The notes: generated by a model from the sequence alone, not told the origin. A DNA stretch of 11,281 bases from an uncultured Brachyspira sp. (GCA_934725525.1 CAKVCG010000052.1:1-11281); one strand, 5' to 3'. Shown: positions 1-8,245, counted from the first letter of the stretch. Made by a program: numbers and translations.

Positions 1-150
1 ATTCGCCAGCCCGACACTGCATATATTATAGCTAAAAGTTTTAATGAAAATGAAAGAAAAGTTAAGGAATTGTTGGACTTACTTATTAAAAAAAATAAGG
101 TTAGAGAAGAGATTGTTAACGGAGTTGTTTCTTATGCGGTTAATATTTAA
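1..150 (+). CDS. 3' end of an unrecognised gene (partial, 49 residues)
   Basis: Frame 1 is open from the window edge to a TAA at 148-150, while the other two + frames close within about 35 bases. The 49 visible residues form a lysine- and glutamate-rich C-terminus, including NENERKVKELLDLLIKKNK, that looks alpha-helical, followed by a short hydrophobic stretch (VVSYAVNI). I do not recognise the family. There is no signal peptide or catalytic motif in the visible part, and the start lies outside the window. No clear GC-rich terminator follows it. It runs in the same direction as the restriction gene, with about 150 bases between them, and probably marks the left edge of the defence genes. The short length makes even the coding call only moderately certain. 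Confidence 0.55.
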   Translation: MRQPDTAYIIAKSFNENERKVKELLDLLIKKNKVREEIVNGVVSYAVNI

Positions 151-266
151 TATTTTAATTTATTATTTTTAAGCGGTTTTGTTGGGCATGCAGATAATTA
201 AGCATTTGTCTAATAAAAAATAAAATAATTAGTGGAATTTTATTCATTTTTATTATATTATAGTCT

Positions 267-295
267 TATAATAATTTTTTATAATGGTTTTAAGG
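267..295 (+). promoter_or_regulatory. Candidate -10 box and ribosome binding site for the restriction gene
   Basis: Two TATAAT hexamers lie at 267-272 and 280-285. No good -35 stands at the right distance from either; the first has only TTCATT at 243-248. An AAGG Shine-Dalgarno core at 292-295 lies seven bases before the ATG at 303. That spacing supports 303, rather than any later codon, as the ancestral start. The promoter call is weak because such hexamers are common in DNA this AT-rich. Confidence 0.4.
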
Positions 296-302
296 CATAA
301 AA

Positions 303-3300
303 ATGAATCTGTCGGAAATATTTTAATACTTTGATAAAAATAACGCTAGTTCTTTCGATAAAGGCAATAGATTTGAAAAATTAATTAAAAATTATCTTTT
401 AACGGATAGAAAATATAACTTTAAAAATATTTATAATTGGAATGAATTTCCATTTAGAGACGAATTTGGCGGACATGATATTGGTATAGATTTGATAGCC
501 GTAGATAATGATAATCAATATTGGGCTATTCAATGCAAATTTCATTCAAAAAATACATATATAGACAAATCGGGAGTCGATTCTTTTTTGGCTACTTCGA
601 GTAAGAGTTTTAATAACGGCGTCAAATTTTCTTATAGATTATGGATTGAAAATTATGGTATATGGAATTCCAAAGCCGAGAAAACTATAGAAAACCAAAA
701 TCCGCCCGTAAGCAGAATAACAAGAAGCGATTTAGAGAATTCGGGAGTAGATTGGGATAAAATATTTAACGGCATTTATGGTAAGGAAGCATTGCAAATC
801 AAAAAAGAATTATTTGAGCATCAAAATGAAGCTATAGAAAAATCTCATGAATATTTTAAGAATGAAAATCGCGGTAAATTAATAATGGCATGCGGAACGG
901 GAAAAACTCTAACGGCATTAAAGATTGCGGAAAGAGAAACTAACGGAAACGGATTAATATTATTTTTAGTTCCGTCTATTGCATTGTTAGGACAAACATT
1001 AAACGAATGGAATGCTCAATCTAATAAACCTATATATTCTATAGTAATATGTTCGGATTCTAAAGTAGAGGGAAAGGGTAAGACGATAAGAGAAGACAAT
1101 ACTATAGCCGATTTGCCTTTGCCAGCGACAACCGATATAAATACTATTAAAAATAGATTAGAAAAAGCTATAAATAATACAAATAGAGGAATGATAGTCG
1201 TATTTTCAACATATCAATCTATAGAAGTTATATCAAAAGCGCAAAGTAAAATTAATAATTTTGAATTTGATTTAATAATATGCGATGAAGCTCATAGAAC
1301 TACGGGAGTTAGTATTGCGGATGAAGACGAATCGAGTTTTATAAAAGTTCATAATAATGATTTTATAAAAGGGCATAAAAGACTATATATGACGGCAACA
1401 CCAAGAATATATAGCGAAGATTCAAAATTAAAGGCTCAACAGAATTCAATAACTTTATGTTCTATGGACGATAAGAAATTATACGGAGAAGAAATATATA
1501 GAATAGGTTTCGGTAAAGCCGTAGAAAACGGTTTATTATCAGATTATAAAGTTTTAATATTAACAATATCGAATAATAATATAAGCGAATCGATTCAACA
1601 AATGATAGCGGATGAGTCAAAAGAAATAAATACGGACGATGCCGCTAAATTAATAGGTTGTATTAACGGGCTTTCAAAAAGAATAATAGGAGACAACGGA
1701 TTATTAAAAAATGAAGACCCTAATTTTATGAGGCGAGCCGTAGCTTTTTGTCAGAGTATTAAAATTTCTAAAAAAATAACGGAAACATTAAACGGAGATA
1801 TAAAAGAATATTATAAAGATTTAAATGATAAAGAAAAATCGGAAGTAGTGAATATTGAATCTAAACATATAGATGGAAGTATGAACGCTACAGTTAGAAG
1901 CGAATTATTATCTTGGCTTAAAAGCGAAGAAGAAAACGATAATAATTTATGTAAAATATTGACTAATGTTAAATGCTTGAGCGAAGGAGTTGATGTTCCT
2001 TCTTTGGATGCGGTTTTGTTTTTATCGGCTAAAAATTCTCAAGTAGATGTAGTTCAATCGGTTGGAAGAGTAATGAGAAAAGCGCAAGGCAAAAAATATG
2101 GTTATATAATAATACCGATATTTATACCTGCAAACGAAGACCAGATTAAAGCTCTAGATAATAACGAAAGGTATAAAGTAGTATGGACAGTTTTAAATGC
2201 ATTGAGGGCACATGACGATAGATTTAACGCCGTAGTAAATAAAATAGATTTGAATAAAGAAAAACCAAAAAATATATTAATTAGTAAAGTCCCCGATGGC
2301 GATGACGATAGCGTTGAAACTATAAAAAATAAAAATAAAGATAATTTCTTGCAATATCATTTTAATTTTGCAGAGTATCAAGGCGCAATATATGCAAAAT
2401 TAGTCGATAAAGTTGGAGATAGAAAATATTGGGAACAATGGAGCAAAGATATTGCAAATATTGCAATAAAATATACAGAAAGAATAAAAGATTTAATAAA
2501 TAAAGAAGGCAAACATAAAAAAGAATTTGATAATTTTTTGACAAGTTTGCATGATAATATTAATCCTTCAATAGATAAAGATAACGCCGTAGAAATGCTT
2601 TCGCAACATTTGATAACTCAGCCTGTTTTTGAAGCTTTATTTGAAAATTATTCTTTTGTTAATAGTAATCCCGTTTCAAAATCTATGGCTAATATGATAA
2701 AACTTTTGGAGAGTCAAGCGTTTAATAAAGAATTAAAAGATTTGGAAAAATTTTATGAAAGCGTAAAAATGAGAGCGAGCGGAATAGATAACGCCGAAGG
2801 AAAGCAAAAAATAATATTGGAGCTTTATGATAAATTTTTTAAAACCGCTTTTCCTAAAATGGTTGAAAGGTTAGGAATAGTTTATACGCCTTTAGAATGC
2901 GTTGATTTTATAGTTAAGTCGATTAATGTTATTTTAAAAGAAGAGTTTGAAAGCGATATTACCGACAGAAATATAAAGATAATAGACCCTTTTGTCGGCA
3001 CGGGAACTTTTATGACAAGATTAATGTTAAATATGGCAAAACAAAATATAGACGATATAAAAGAAAAATTGGAGTATAAATATAAAAACGAATTATATGC
3101 AAATGAAATAATATTACTTGCATATTATATAGCTTCTATAAATATAGAAAATACATATCATGATATAATTGGCGGAGATTATAAAAGTTTTGAAGGTATA
3201 AGTTTAACCGACACTTTTCAATTAAGCGAAGATAACGATAAAGATTATAAAAATAGCGAGCCTTTGCTTCCTTTCTTTATGGAAAATATAGAAAGAATAA

Positions 3301-5141
3301 ATAAACAACTTGAAGCGCCGATAAAAGTAATAATGGCAAATCCTCCTTACTCTATCGGGCAGAAATCGGCAAACGATAACGCTCAAAATGTTTCATATCC
3401 TAATTTGGATTCTAGAATAAACGATACTTATGTTAAAAATACAAAATCGACAAGTTATAAAGCAAATTATGACACATATATAAAAGCGTTTAGATGGGCA
3501 ACGGATAGATTGGAAGAAAATGGTTTAATAGCCTTCATAAGTAATGGCTCTTTTTTAGATGCAAATTCTTCTGACGGATTTAGAAAATGTTTGGAAAAAG
3601 AATTTGAAAAAATATATATTATAAATTTAAGAGGAAATGCGAGATGTTCTGGCGAGGAAAGAAGAAAAGAGGCTGGCAATGTATTCGGTTCTGGTTCAAG
3701 GACGCCTGTAGCCATAACTTTTTTAATTAAGAAAACGAGAGACAGCAATAAGAAAGCCGATATTTTATATTATGATATTGGAGATTATTTAAGCAGAGAG
3801 GAAAAATTAGAAAGACTTAAAGATTTTGATAATATAAAAAATATAAAATTTAAAAAAATTAATCCAAATAAATACGGCGATTGGATAAATAAAAGAGGAG
3901 ACGATTTTAATAATTTTATCCCGCTGTCTATAAATAATAAATTTAATACAAATTCAAATAGCTTTTTTGCAATTCGAGGACAAGGTTTAGCAACAAATAG
4001 AGATTCTTATATGTATAATTTTTCAAAAAATGAATTGCAATATAATATAAAAAGAAGTATTAAATATTATAATAATTTACTTGAAACTATAGAAGATAAA
4101 AATAATTATAATTTTGAAGATAGCGAAAAAAATATTAAATGGACTGATAATTTAATAAAATATTTTAAACAAAATAAAGTAATTCAATTTAATAATAAAT
4201 TTATAAGGCAAGCATTATATCGCCCTTTCTGTAAACAGAATTTATATTTCTATAAAATGTTAATAGAAAGACCTTCTCTAAATTTAAATTTCTTTCCAAA
4301 AAATGATTTGACTAATAAAATTATTATTTGTTCTGGCAATGGAGGAAATAAAGATTTTAGCGTTTTAATATCGGATAAAATAACAGATTTAAATTGTTTG
4401 GATGCTGGAACTAAAGTTTTTCCTCTTTATTATTATGAAACGGAAGAAGAAAAATCAAATTCAAAATATGAAATAAAAGATATTGCTAAAGATAATAAAG
4501 GCTATCAATTATTCGATTATAAAATAAAAAGAAAATTTGCAATATCCGATTATATTATAAAATTGGCTAATGATAAATATGGAAAAGTTTCCGAAGAAGA
4601 TATTTTTTATTATGTTTATGGAATTTTGCATTCTCCAAAATATAGAATAAAATATTCAAACGATTTGAAAAAAATGCTTCCTCATATTCCTTTATTTGAA
4701 AAGAAAGAATTATTTTTTCATTTTTCAGATGCGGGAAGAAAATTGGCTTCTATTCATTTAAATTACGAAAATCAAAAACCTTTGAAAGAATTAAAAATAA
4801 GCGGACTTGAAAGCGATAATTTTATCGTTCAAAAAATGAGATTTGGAAAGGTTAATTCAAATAAAGATAAAACCATAATAAATTATAATAATAATATAAC
4901 GATAAGCAATATTCCCGAAAAAGCCTACGATTATGTAGTAAATGGAAAGTCGGCTATAGAATGGATTATGGAAAGATATCAATATACAATAGATAAGGAT
5001 ACGGAAATTATTAACAACCCTAACGAATGGAGGCAAGTTGAAGAAAATAAAAGATATATATTAGATTTGTTATTAAGCGTTATTACTGTGAGCGTTAAAA
5101 CTATTGAAATAATTGATAATTTTTTAGAGCATGATTTTTAA
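303..5141 (+). pseudogene. Type ISP restriction-modification enzyme (nuclease-helicase-methyltransferase), early in-frame stop
   Basis: This gene encodes a Type ISP enzyme of the LlaGI/LlaBIII kind: one chain that methylates adenine at its site, or translocates along unmodified DNA and cleaves it. Numbering from ATG 303 (1612 codons, close to the roughly 1570-1580 of LlaGI/LlaBIII), the order is as follows. An Mrr-like PD-(D/E)XK nuclease has FEKL at 24-27, GHDIGID at 57-63 and QCK at 77-79. An SF2 helicase has GTGKT at 198-202, DEAH at 328-331, TAT at 364-366 and QSVGRVMR at 585-592. A coupler follows. The N6-adenine methyltransferase has DPFVGTGTF from 895 and NPPY at 1013-1016. A C-terminal specificity region reaches residue 1612. 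Codon 8 (324-326) is TAA where CAA would fit. The first canonical in-frame start after it is TTG 492, which has no ribosome binding site and drops FEKL and the GID aspartate. A start there would give 1549 residues with a broken nuclease. Everything from 327 to 5141 is open, so the lesion looks recent, or it could be a sequencing error. Confidence 0.88.
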
Positions 5142-5246
5142 TAAAATAGTTGTATTATAAAAAATAAATAACTTAATTAACTAAATTTTAGCGAATAGCC
5201 ATATCGGATAATTTTTTATAATCTTTAATTATTTAAAAAAATTCTA
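5142..5246. other. AT-rich spacer after the restriction gene
   Basis: I see no gene here. An A/T-only imperfect inverted repeat at 5210-5243 (an AATTTTTT arm and an AAAAAATT arm, with an inner ATAAT/ATTAT) might help end the restriction gene transcript. It lacks a GC stem and a following T-tract, so I do not call it a terminator. Confidence 0.4.
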
Positions 5247-5274
5247 TTGACTTTTTCTAATAAAATGCTATAAT
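5247..5274 (+). promoter_or_regulatory. Strong sigma-70-type promoter with extended -10
   Basis: TTGACT at 5247-5252 and TATAAT at 5269-5274 are separated by 16 bases, and a TGC at 5266-5268 makes an extended -10. This is the best match to the vegetative consensus in the window. Transcription should begin near 5281, immediately before a 15-bp perfect inverted repeat. The nearest downstream gene starts at 5542, so the promoter drives either a small RNA or a leader of about 260 bases. Confidence 0.75.
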
Positions 5275-5284
5275 ATATATAGCT

Positions 5285-5329
5285 ATAACTTAGCTAATTG
5301 TGCCTGAGAACCTTAATTAGCTAAGTTAT
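5285..5329. repeat. 15-bp perfect inverted repeat
   Basis: The left arm, ATAACTTAGCTAATT (5285-5299), is the exact reverse complement of the right arm, AATTAGCTAAGTTAT (5315-5329), with 15 bases between them. It begins about ten bases after the -10 box at 5269-5274. A perfect repeat of this length next to a promoter is unlikely to be chance even in AT-rich DNA. It could be an RNA stem or a dimeric repressor site. Confidence 0.8.
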
Positions 5330-5403
5330 TACTTGATAATAGGGTATAAATTTAACCCCTATTTAAGATGTCTTTTGGAGTATTTTTATTATATTCCAAA
5401 ATT

Positions 5404-5433
5404 AAAAAAGAATCATTTATAACTTCTTTTTTT
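5404..5433 (+). terminator. Candidate terminator or attenuator upstream of the CBASS operon
   Basis: Nine-base arms at 5404-5412 and 5424-5432 surround an 11-base loop, and the T-tract runs to 5433. The stem is almost all A-T, so termination would be partial at best. Read-through would carry the strong promoter at 5247-5274 into the SAVED gene. Confidence 0.4.
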
Positions 5434-5453
5434 AGATATCTTTATTTATATAT

Positions 5454-5493
5454 TATATAACCTTTATTGAAATTTGTCAATAGGTTTTATATA
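5454..5493. promoter_or_regulatory. Imperfect inverted repeat, operator-like, overlapping a possible promoter
   Basis: The arms at 5454-5470 and 5477-5493 match at both ends (TATATAA and ATTGA, with AACCT/AGGTT offset by two bases) around a six-base AATTTG centre. TTGAAA (5467-5472) and TATATA (5488-5493) inside it could serve as -35 and -10, although their 15-base spacing is short. It lies about 50 bases before the SAVED start, where a promoter and repressor site for the operon would be expected. No regulator gene is encoded nearby. Confidence 0.35.
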
Positions 5494-5541
5494 AAAAATT
5501 ATATTTTAATTTTAAAAATTTCACGATGTTAAGGAGGTAAA

Positions 5542-6342
5542 ATGAAAAAAATTAAGATATTTTCTAAAATTAGAGAAGAAATCCCAGATTTTGGGGATTT
5601 GCAAAATGTTTATTTAGAAATAGATTTATCTGAACATTGTGCAAAAAATCATAATACAAAGAATGCAGTTAGAGAATTATACGATGTATTATTATCTAAA
5701 TTGGAGGCTGGAAAAGTGACAAAAAATGAAAAATTTGAATTGTATTGTATAGCTCCGAATAGTATTTTAGTTTCTATATCATATATATTAAAAAAGTTAG
5801 GGTATAATTTTTGTTTTTATCCTAAGCCAACAGATTCTAAAATTTGGGGATGGGATAATCATGATATAAAAGATTCAGAATTAAGTAATTTTATTAATAA
5901 TAGAATTGCACAAATAGAAATTATGCGACATGAGAAGGCTTGTATAATTTTATCTGGTAAGTTTGATATTAGCGAAGTAGACATTGTAGAGCAAGGTAAT
6001 GAAAATTTAATAATTAATAAAGGTAGCATCAAACATGGAAAAAATATAATAAGAGTTTCACATTATTTAAAATTGGAAGAATGTTCTTATAAAAGTTTAT
6101 CAAATAAAATATACTATAATAGGTTTGAAGAAAATATAACTAAAATGTTTGATGAACTTTCTTCATTTGAATCATTGAATGAAGTGCATATTATAAGTTC
6201 TATCCCAGCAAACGGTTTATTATGCATAGGTAAAATAATAGCCGATAAAAAGTATGATTCTTTAAAGTTTTATATATACAGTTATGATAAAGATAATACC
6301 TATAAATTAGGTAGTATTTTATATAATAATTTATTGAAATAG
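5542..6342 (+). CDS. Stand-alone SAVED-like cyclic-oligonucleotide sensor (CBASS)
   Basis: This is probably the sensor that binds the cyclic oligonucleotide made by the next gene. SAVED domains are fusions of two CARF-like units, and two such units can be seen. The first spans about residues 66-94 (FELYCIAPNSILVSI, then a helix and a strand ending CFYP). The second spans about 215-249 (VHIISSIPANGLLCIGKI, then FYIYSYD), followed by TYKLG. The protein has 266 residues, about the size of a SAVED domain alone. Cap4- and Cap5-type effectors carry an added nuclease, and others carry TIR or membrane segments. No such domain, signal peptide or membrane helix is visible here, and no remnant lies upstream. 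The start is firm: AAGGAGGT at 5531-5538 precedes ATG 5542. The stop (6340-6342) overlaps the next gene's ribosome binding site. The SAVED call rests on pattern and position; the missing effector is the main oddity. Confidence 0.65.
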   Translation: MKKIKIFSKIREEIPDFGDLQNVYLEIDLSEHCAKNHNTKNAVRELYDVLLSKLEAGKVTKNEKFELYCIAPNSILVSISYILKKLGYNFCFYPKPTDSKIWGWDNHDIKDSELSNFINNRIAQIEIMRHEKACIILSGKFDISEVDIVEQGNENLIINKGSIKHGKNIIRVSHYLKLEECSYKSLSNKIYYNRFEENITKMFDELSSFESLNEVHIISSIPANGLLCIGKIIADKKYDSLKFYIYSYDKDNTYKLGSILYNNLLK

Positions 6343-6354
6343 GAGGAATATATT

Positions 6355-7446
6355 ATGACAAATAATAATATAGAACAATTACTGCAAGATATATCTAGAA
6401 AAATTAATATTTCAGAAACAGCTTATTCTAAATATTTAGAATTTTCAAATATTATTAAAAAGGAATATCCAGAATCTGAATTTTCTATTTATCCACAAGG
6501 TTCTGTTAGGTTAGGAACGGTTATAAAGAACTATACTGATGATGAAACCGAAGCATACGATATTGATATTATATTGAAGTATAAATCTAATGAGTATTTA
6601 AATCCACAACAGCTAAAAAAAATTACTAACCCTTCGGAAAATAATTTAGATGATAAATTTAAAGATATTAAAGAAAAAAAGCCCTGTTGGTTTTTAATAA
6701 ATAATGGTTTTTCTATTGATTTAACTCCAGCAATAAAAAGTGATGACGATACAAATCTGGCTTATGAAGAATATGATTTATATATAACAAGAACTGAAGA
6801 TTATAAAAATTATCATTTTAAAAACTCAAACCCTATAGGTTATTATAGGTGGTTTAAAAAAATAAATCAGAGACAATATGATAAAAAATTTAAAGCCCTA
6901 ATCTCTATAGGGATAGAAAAAGATAAGATAATTAAGCAGTTGATAAGAACAAATCTGCAAAAATCTATACAGGTATTAAAATACTTAAGAGATATATATT
7001 TCCATAATCATTATTATAAAGATTATAAACCAGCATCTATAGTTATTACTACATTAGTTACAAGCATATATGAACAATTTGAAAAGAATTATTATAAAGA
7101 TGAATTTTTAACCATATACGAAATAATTATATATTTTATATATGTTTGCAATAATTTGGAAAATAATAAAAGTATCAATCTTAGTGAAGAAGAGTTAGGG
7201 GTTCTAAATCCTATAAGAGAATTGTTAAAAGAAGATAATAAATGGTATCTTCCTAATCCTACAGATAAAAAAGAGAATTTTATGGATAGGTGGAATCCTC
7301 CTCATGATAATTATCAATTAAGAGAGGAGGCTTTTTTAAAGTGGATTGAATATTTAAATAATATTTTTAAAGTTGAGAAAAAGTTGAAAAATGCTTTTTT
7401 CCCAGAGGATGCAAAAGTAGTAAATATAAAACCATATGGATATTGA
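6355..7446 (+). CDS. CD-NTase, cGAS/DncV-like nucleotidyltransferase (CBASS)
   Basis: This is the signal-making enzyme of the operon. After phage sensing it should join nucleoside triphosphates into a cyclic di- or trinucleotide in the cytoplasm. The nucleotidyltransferase signature is complete: YPQGSVRLGT with G49-S50, YDIDII with D69 and D71, and the third acidic residue D122 in FSIDLTPA. The family-typical SNPIGYYRWF (158-167) and the ENFMDRW near the C-terminus are also present, and 363 residues is a normal length. AGGAGG at 6341-6346 lies eight bases before ATG 6355. The C-terminus reads NIKPYGY, with glycine next to last. In CBASS with E1/E2-like partners the extreme C-terminus of this enzyme is the site of modification. 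The gene overlaps the next by 11 bases. The product and clade cannot be fixed by eye; characterised SAVED proteins mostly bind cyclic trinucleotides. Confidence 0.92.
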   Translation: MTNNNIEQLLQDISRKINISETAYSKYLEFSNIIKKEYPESEFSIYPQGSVRLGTVIKNYTDDETEAYDIDIILKYKSNEYLNPQQLKKITNPSENNLDDKFKDIKEKKPCWFLINNGFSIDLTPAIKSDDDTNLAYEEYDLYITRTEDYKNYHFKNSNPIGYYRWFKKINQRQYDKKFKALISIGIEKDKIIKQLIRTNLQKSIQVLKYLRDIYFHNHYYKDYKPASIVITTLVTSIYEQFEKNYYKDEFLTIYEIIIYFIYVCNNLENNKSINLSEEELGVLNPIRELLKEDNKWYLPNPTDKKENFMDRWNPPHDNYQLREEAFLKWIEYLNNIFKVEKKLKNAFFPEDAKVVNIKPYGY

Positions 7447-8098
7447 TAAAGATTTTATCGAAAAAGAATTAAGTCCGTATCATATAGAGGATTATATAGA
7501 AAAGTATGGACCAGATGAAATGGCTAGATTTAATGTTTTGATAAACAAGAAGTTCTATATAAATAAAAAAGAAGGTAGAAGAAATTTTTGGATAACTATT
7601 GTATTAACAAACGGTTATCCAGAAATTGCTCCGAAAGTATTTGATTTTTCTAATATAATACCTAAAAATAAAAATAATAGATTCCATATTAATCCAGATA
7701 ATAGTTTATGCTTGACACATCCTATAGAATTATATAAATTATATAATAAAAATACTAAATTAGAAGAATTTGTAGATAAACTGGTTATACCATTTTATTA
7801 TTCGTTTTTCTATTATAAAGAAACACAAAAAATGCCTTTTAGAGAATATAGTCATGGAGTTCAAGGGCATATTGAAGCCCTAAAAGAATATTTTAAGTTA
7901 AGTGAAAATTGTGGAATTGATAAAATATATCATACCCTAAATTATAATAAAGATAAATTAATTGATTTTATGCCTGAATCTGAAGTAAATAATATATTAA
8001 GAGATATATGCCAAGAGAAAATACTCGAATCAAATTTAAACTTTCAAAAAAAGTATAATAATAAAAATAGTTTATATAATATTATTTCTAAAAAATGA
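7436..8098 (+). CDS. Prokaryotic E2-like (ubiquitin-conjugating-like) protein, Cap2 E2-only type
   Basis: This looks like the E2-like partner that acts on the CD-NTase C-terminus in type II-short CBASS, which has an E2 but no E1 or JAB peptidase. Evidence in its 220 residues includes a helical N-terminus (1-32), then the E2-fold strand and turn FWITIVLTNGYPEIAPKVF (51-69) with the typical YP..P. The motif HINPDNSLCL (84-93) follows, in which C92 is the likely catalytic cysteine, and then SHGVQGHIEAL (139-149). There is no ATP-binding E1 domain. The ATG at 7436 lies inside the last codons of the CD-NTase gene, 11 bases of overlap in another frame, with no ribosome binding site of its own at a useful distance. 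Translational coupling is therefore expected. Known type II-short E2 proteins control CD-NTase activity; that role here is inferred from context. Confidence 0.8.
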   Translation: MDIDKDFIEKELSPYHIEDYIEKYGPDEMARFNVLINKKFYINKKEGRRNFWITIVLTNGYPEIAPKVFDFSNIIPKNKNNRFHINPDNSLCLTHPIELYKLYNKNTKLEEFVDKLVIPFYYSFFYYKETQKMPFREYSHGVQGHIEALKEYFKLSENCGIDKIYHTLNYNKDKLIDFMPESEVNNILRDICQEKILESNLNFQKKYNNKNSLYNIISKK

Positions 8099-8123
8099 TA
8101 TTCCATATTTATTAACTACATAA

Positions 8124-8163
8124 AATAAAAATTTATAAGTTATTATAACATATAAATTTTATT
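8124..8163. terminator. AT-rich hairpin between convergent genes
   Basis: The arms at 8124-8137 and 8151-8163 pair over 13 bases with one bulged A, and GTTA/TAAC (8139-8142, 8146-8149) extends the stem inward. The repeat lies between the ends of two convergent genes, the E2-like gene and greA, as a bidirectional terminator would. It has no GC core, which lowers confidence. The bases from 8164 to 8245 show nothing further. Confidence 0.45.
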
Positions 8164-8245
8164 CTTAAACAATAAGAAATCTCTCCAAAATACGCTATAA
8201 AAAATATATTCATTATAAATCTATTATTACCAAATTACTTTATTT

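Larger units (their letters stand above)
5281..5433 (+). ncRNA. Candidate structured small RNA or leader with several stem-loops
   Basis: A strong promoter ends just before this stretch, which can fold into several hairpins. The first has perfect 15-base arms at 5285-5299 and 5315-5329 around a loop containing GTGCCTGAGAACC. The second has arms AATAGGG (5338-5344) and CCCTATT (5357-5363). The third has 11-base arms at 5373-5383 and 5391-5401 with one G-U pair. The fourth pairs AAAAAAGAA (5404-5412) with TTCTTTTTT (5424-5432) and runs into seven Ts (5427-5433), as a terminator or attenuator would. The predicted transcript is about 150 nt. I cannot match it to a known family. It could be a free RNA, a regulatory leader of the operon starting at 5542, or, for the first hairpin, a protein operator at DNA level. 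Confidence 0.45.

Noticed and set aside
3467-3748. A 93-codon ORF on the - strand inside the methyltransferase region, and similar antisense ORFs at 2362-2544, 8371-8652, 9016-9228 and 10040-10246
   Set aside because: Each is an antisense shadow of a well-supported gene with no ribosome binding site or recognisable family.
492-5141. TTG at 492 as the true start of the restriction enzyme
   Set aside because: It has no Shine-Dalgarno sequence, and it would remove FEKL and the GID aspartate although the matching nuclease sequence continues in frame upstream to ATG 303.
5210-5243. Intrinsic terminator of the restriction gene
   Set aside because: The stem is entirely A-T with a bulge, and no T-tract follows it.
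5168-5330. A CRISPR-like or direct repeat, because AATAACTTA occurs near 5169 and again as the complement of the hairpin's right arm
   Set aside because: The match is only about nine bases, with no regular spacing and no further copies; chance similarity in AT-rich DNA is likely.
5281-5345. TPP riboswitch, because CTGAGA occurs in the first hairpin loop
   Set aside because: The motif sits in the loop of a long A-T stem, the remaining conserved TPP elements and helices are missing, and no thiamine gene follows.
5368-5460. A 30-codon ORF inside the structured RNA encoding a hydrophobic, basic peptide (possible small toxin)
   Set aside because: There is no ribosome binding site, and its composition simply reflects AT-rich hairpin sequence. 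Worth noting only if the RNA proves to be translated.
8164-8245. Attachment site or insertion boundary at the right end of the defence genes
   Set aside because: I could not find a direct repeat matching sequence near 151-302 or 5142-5246.
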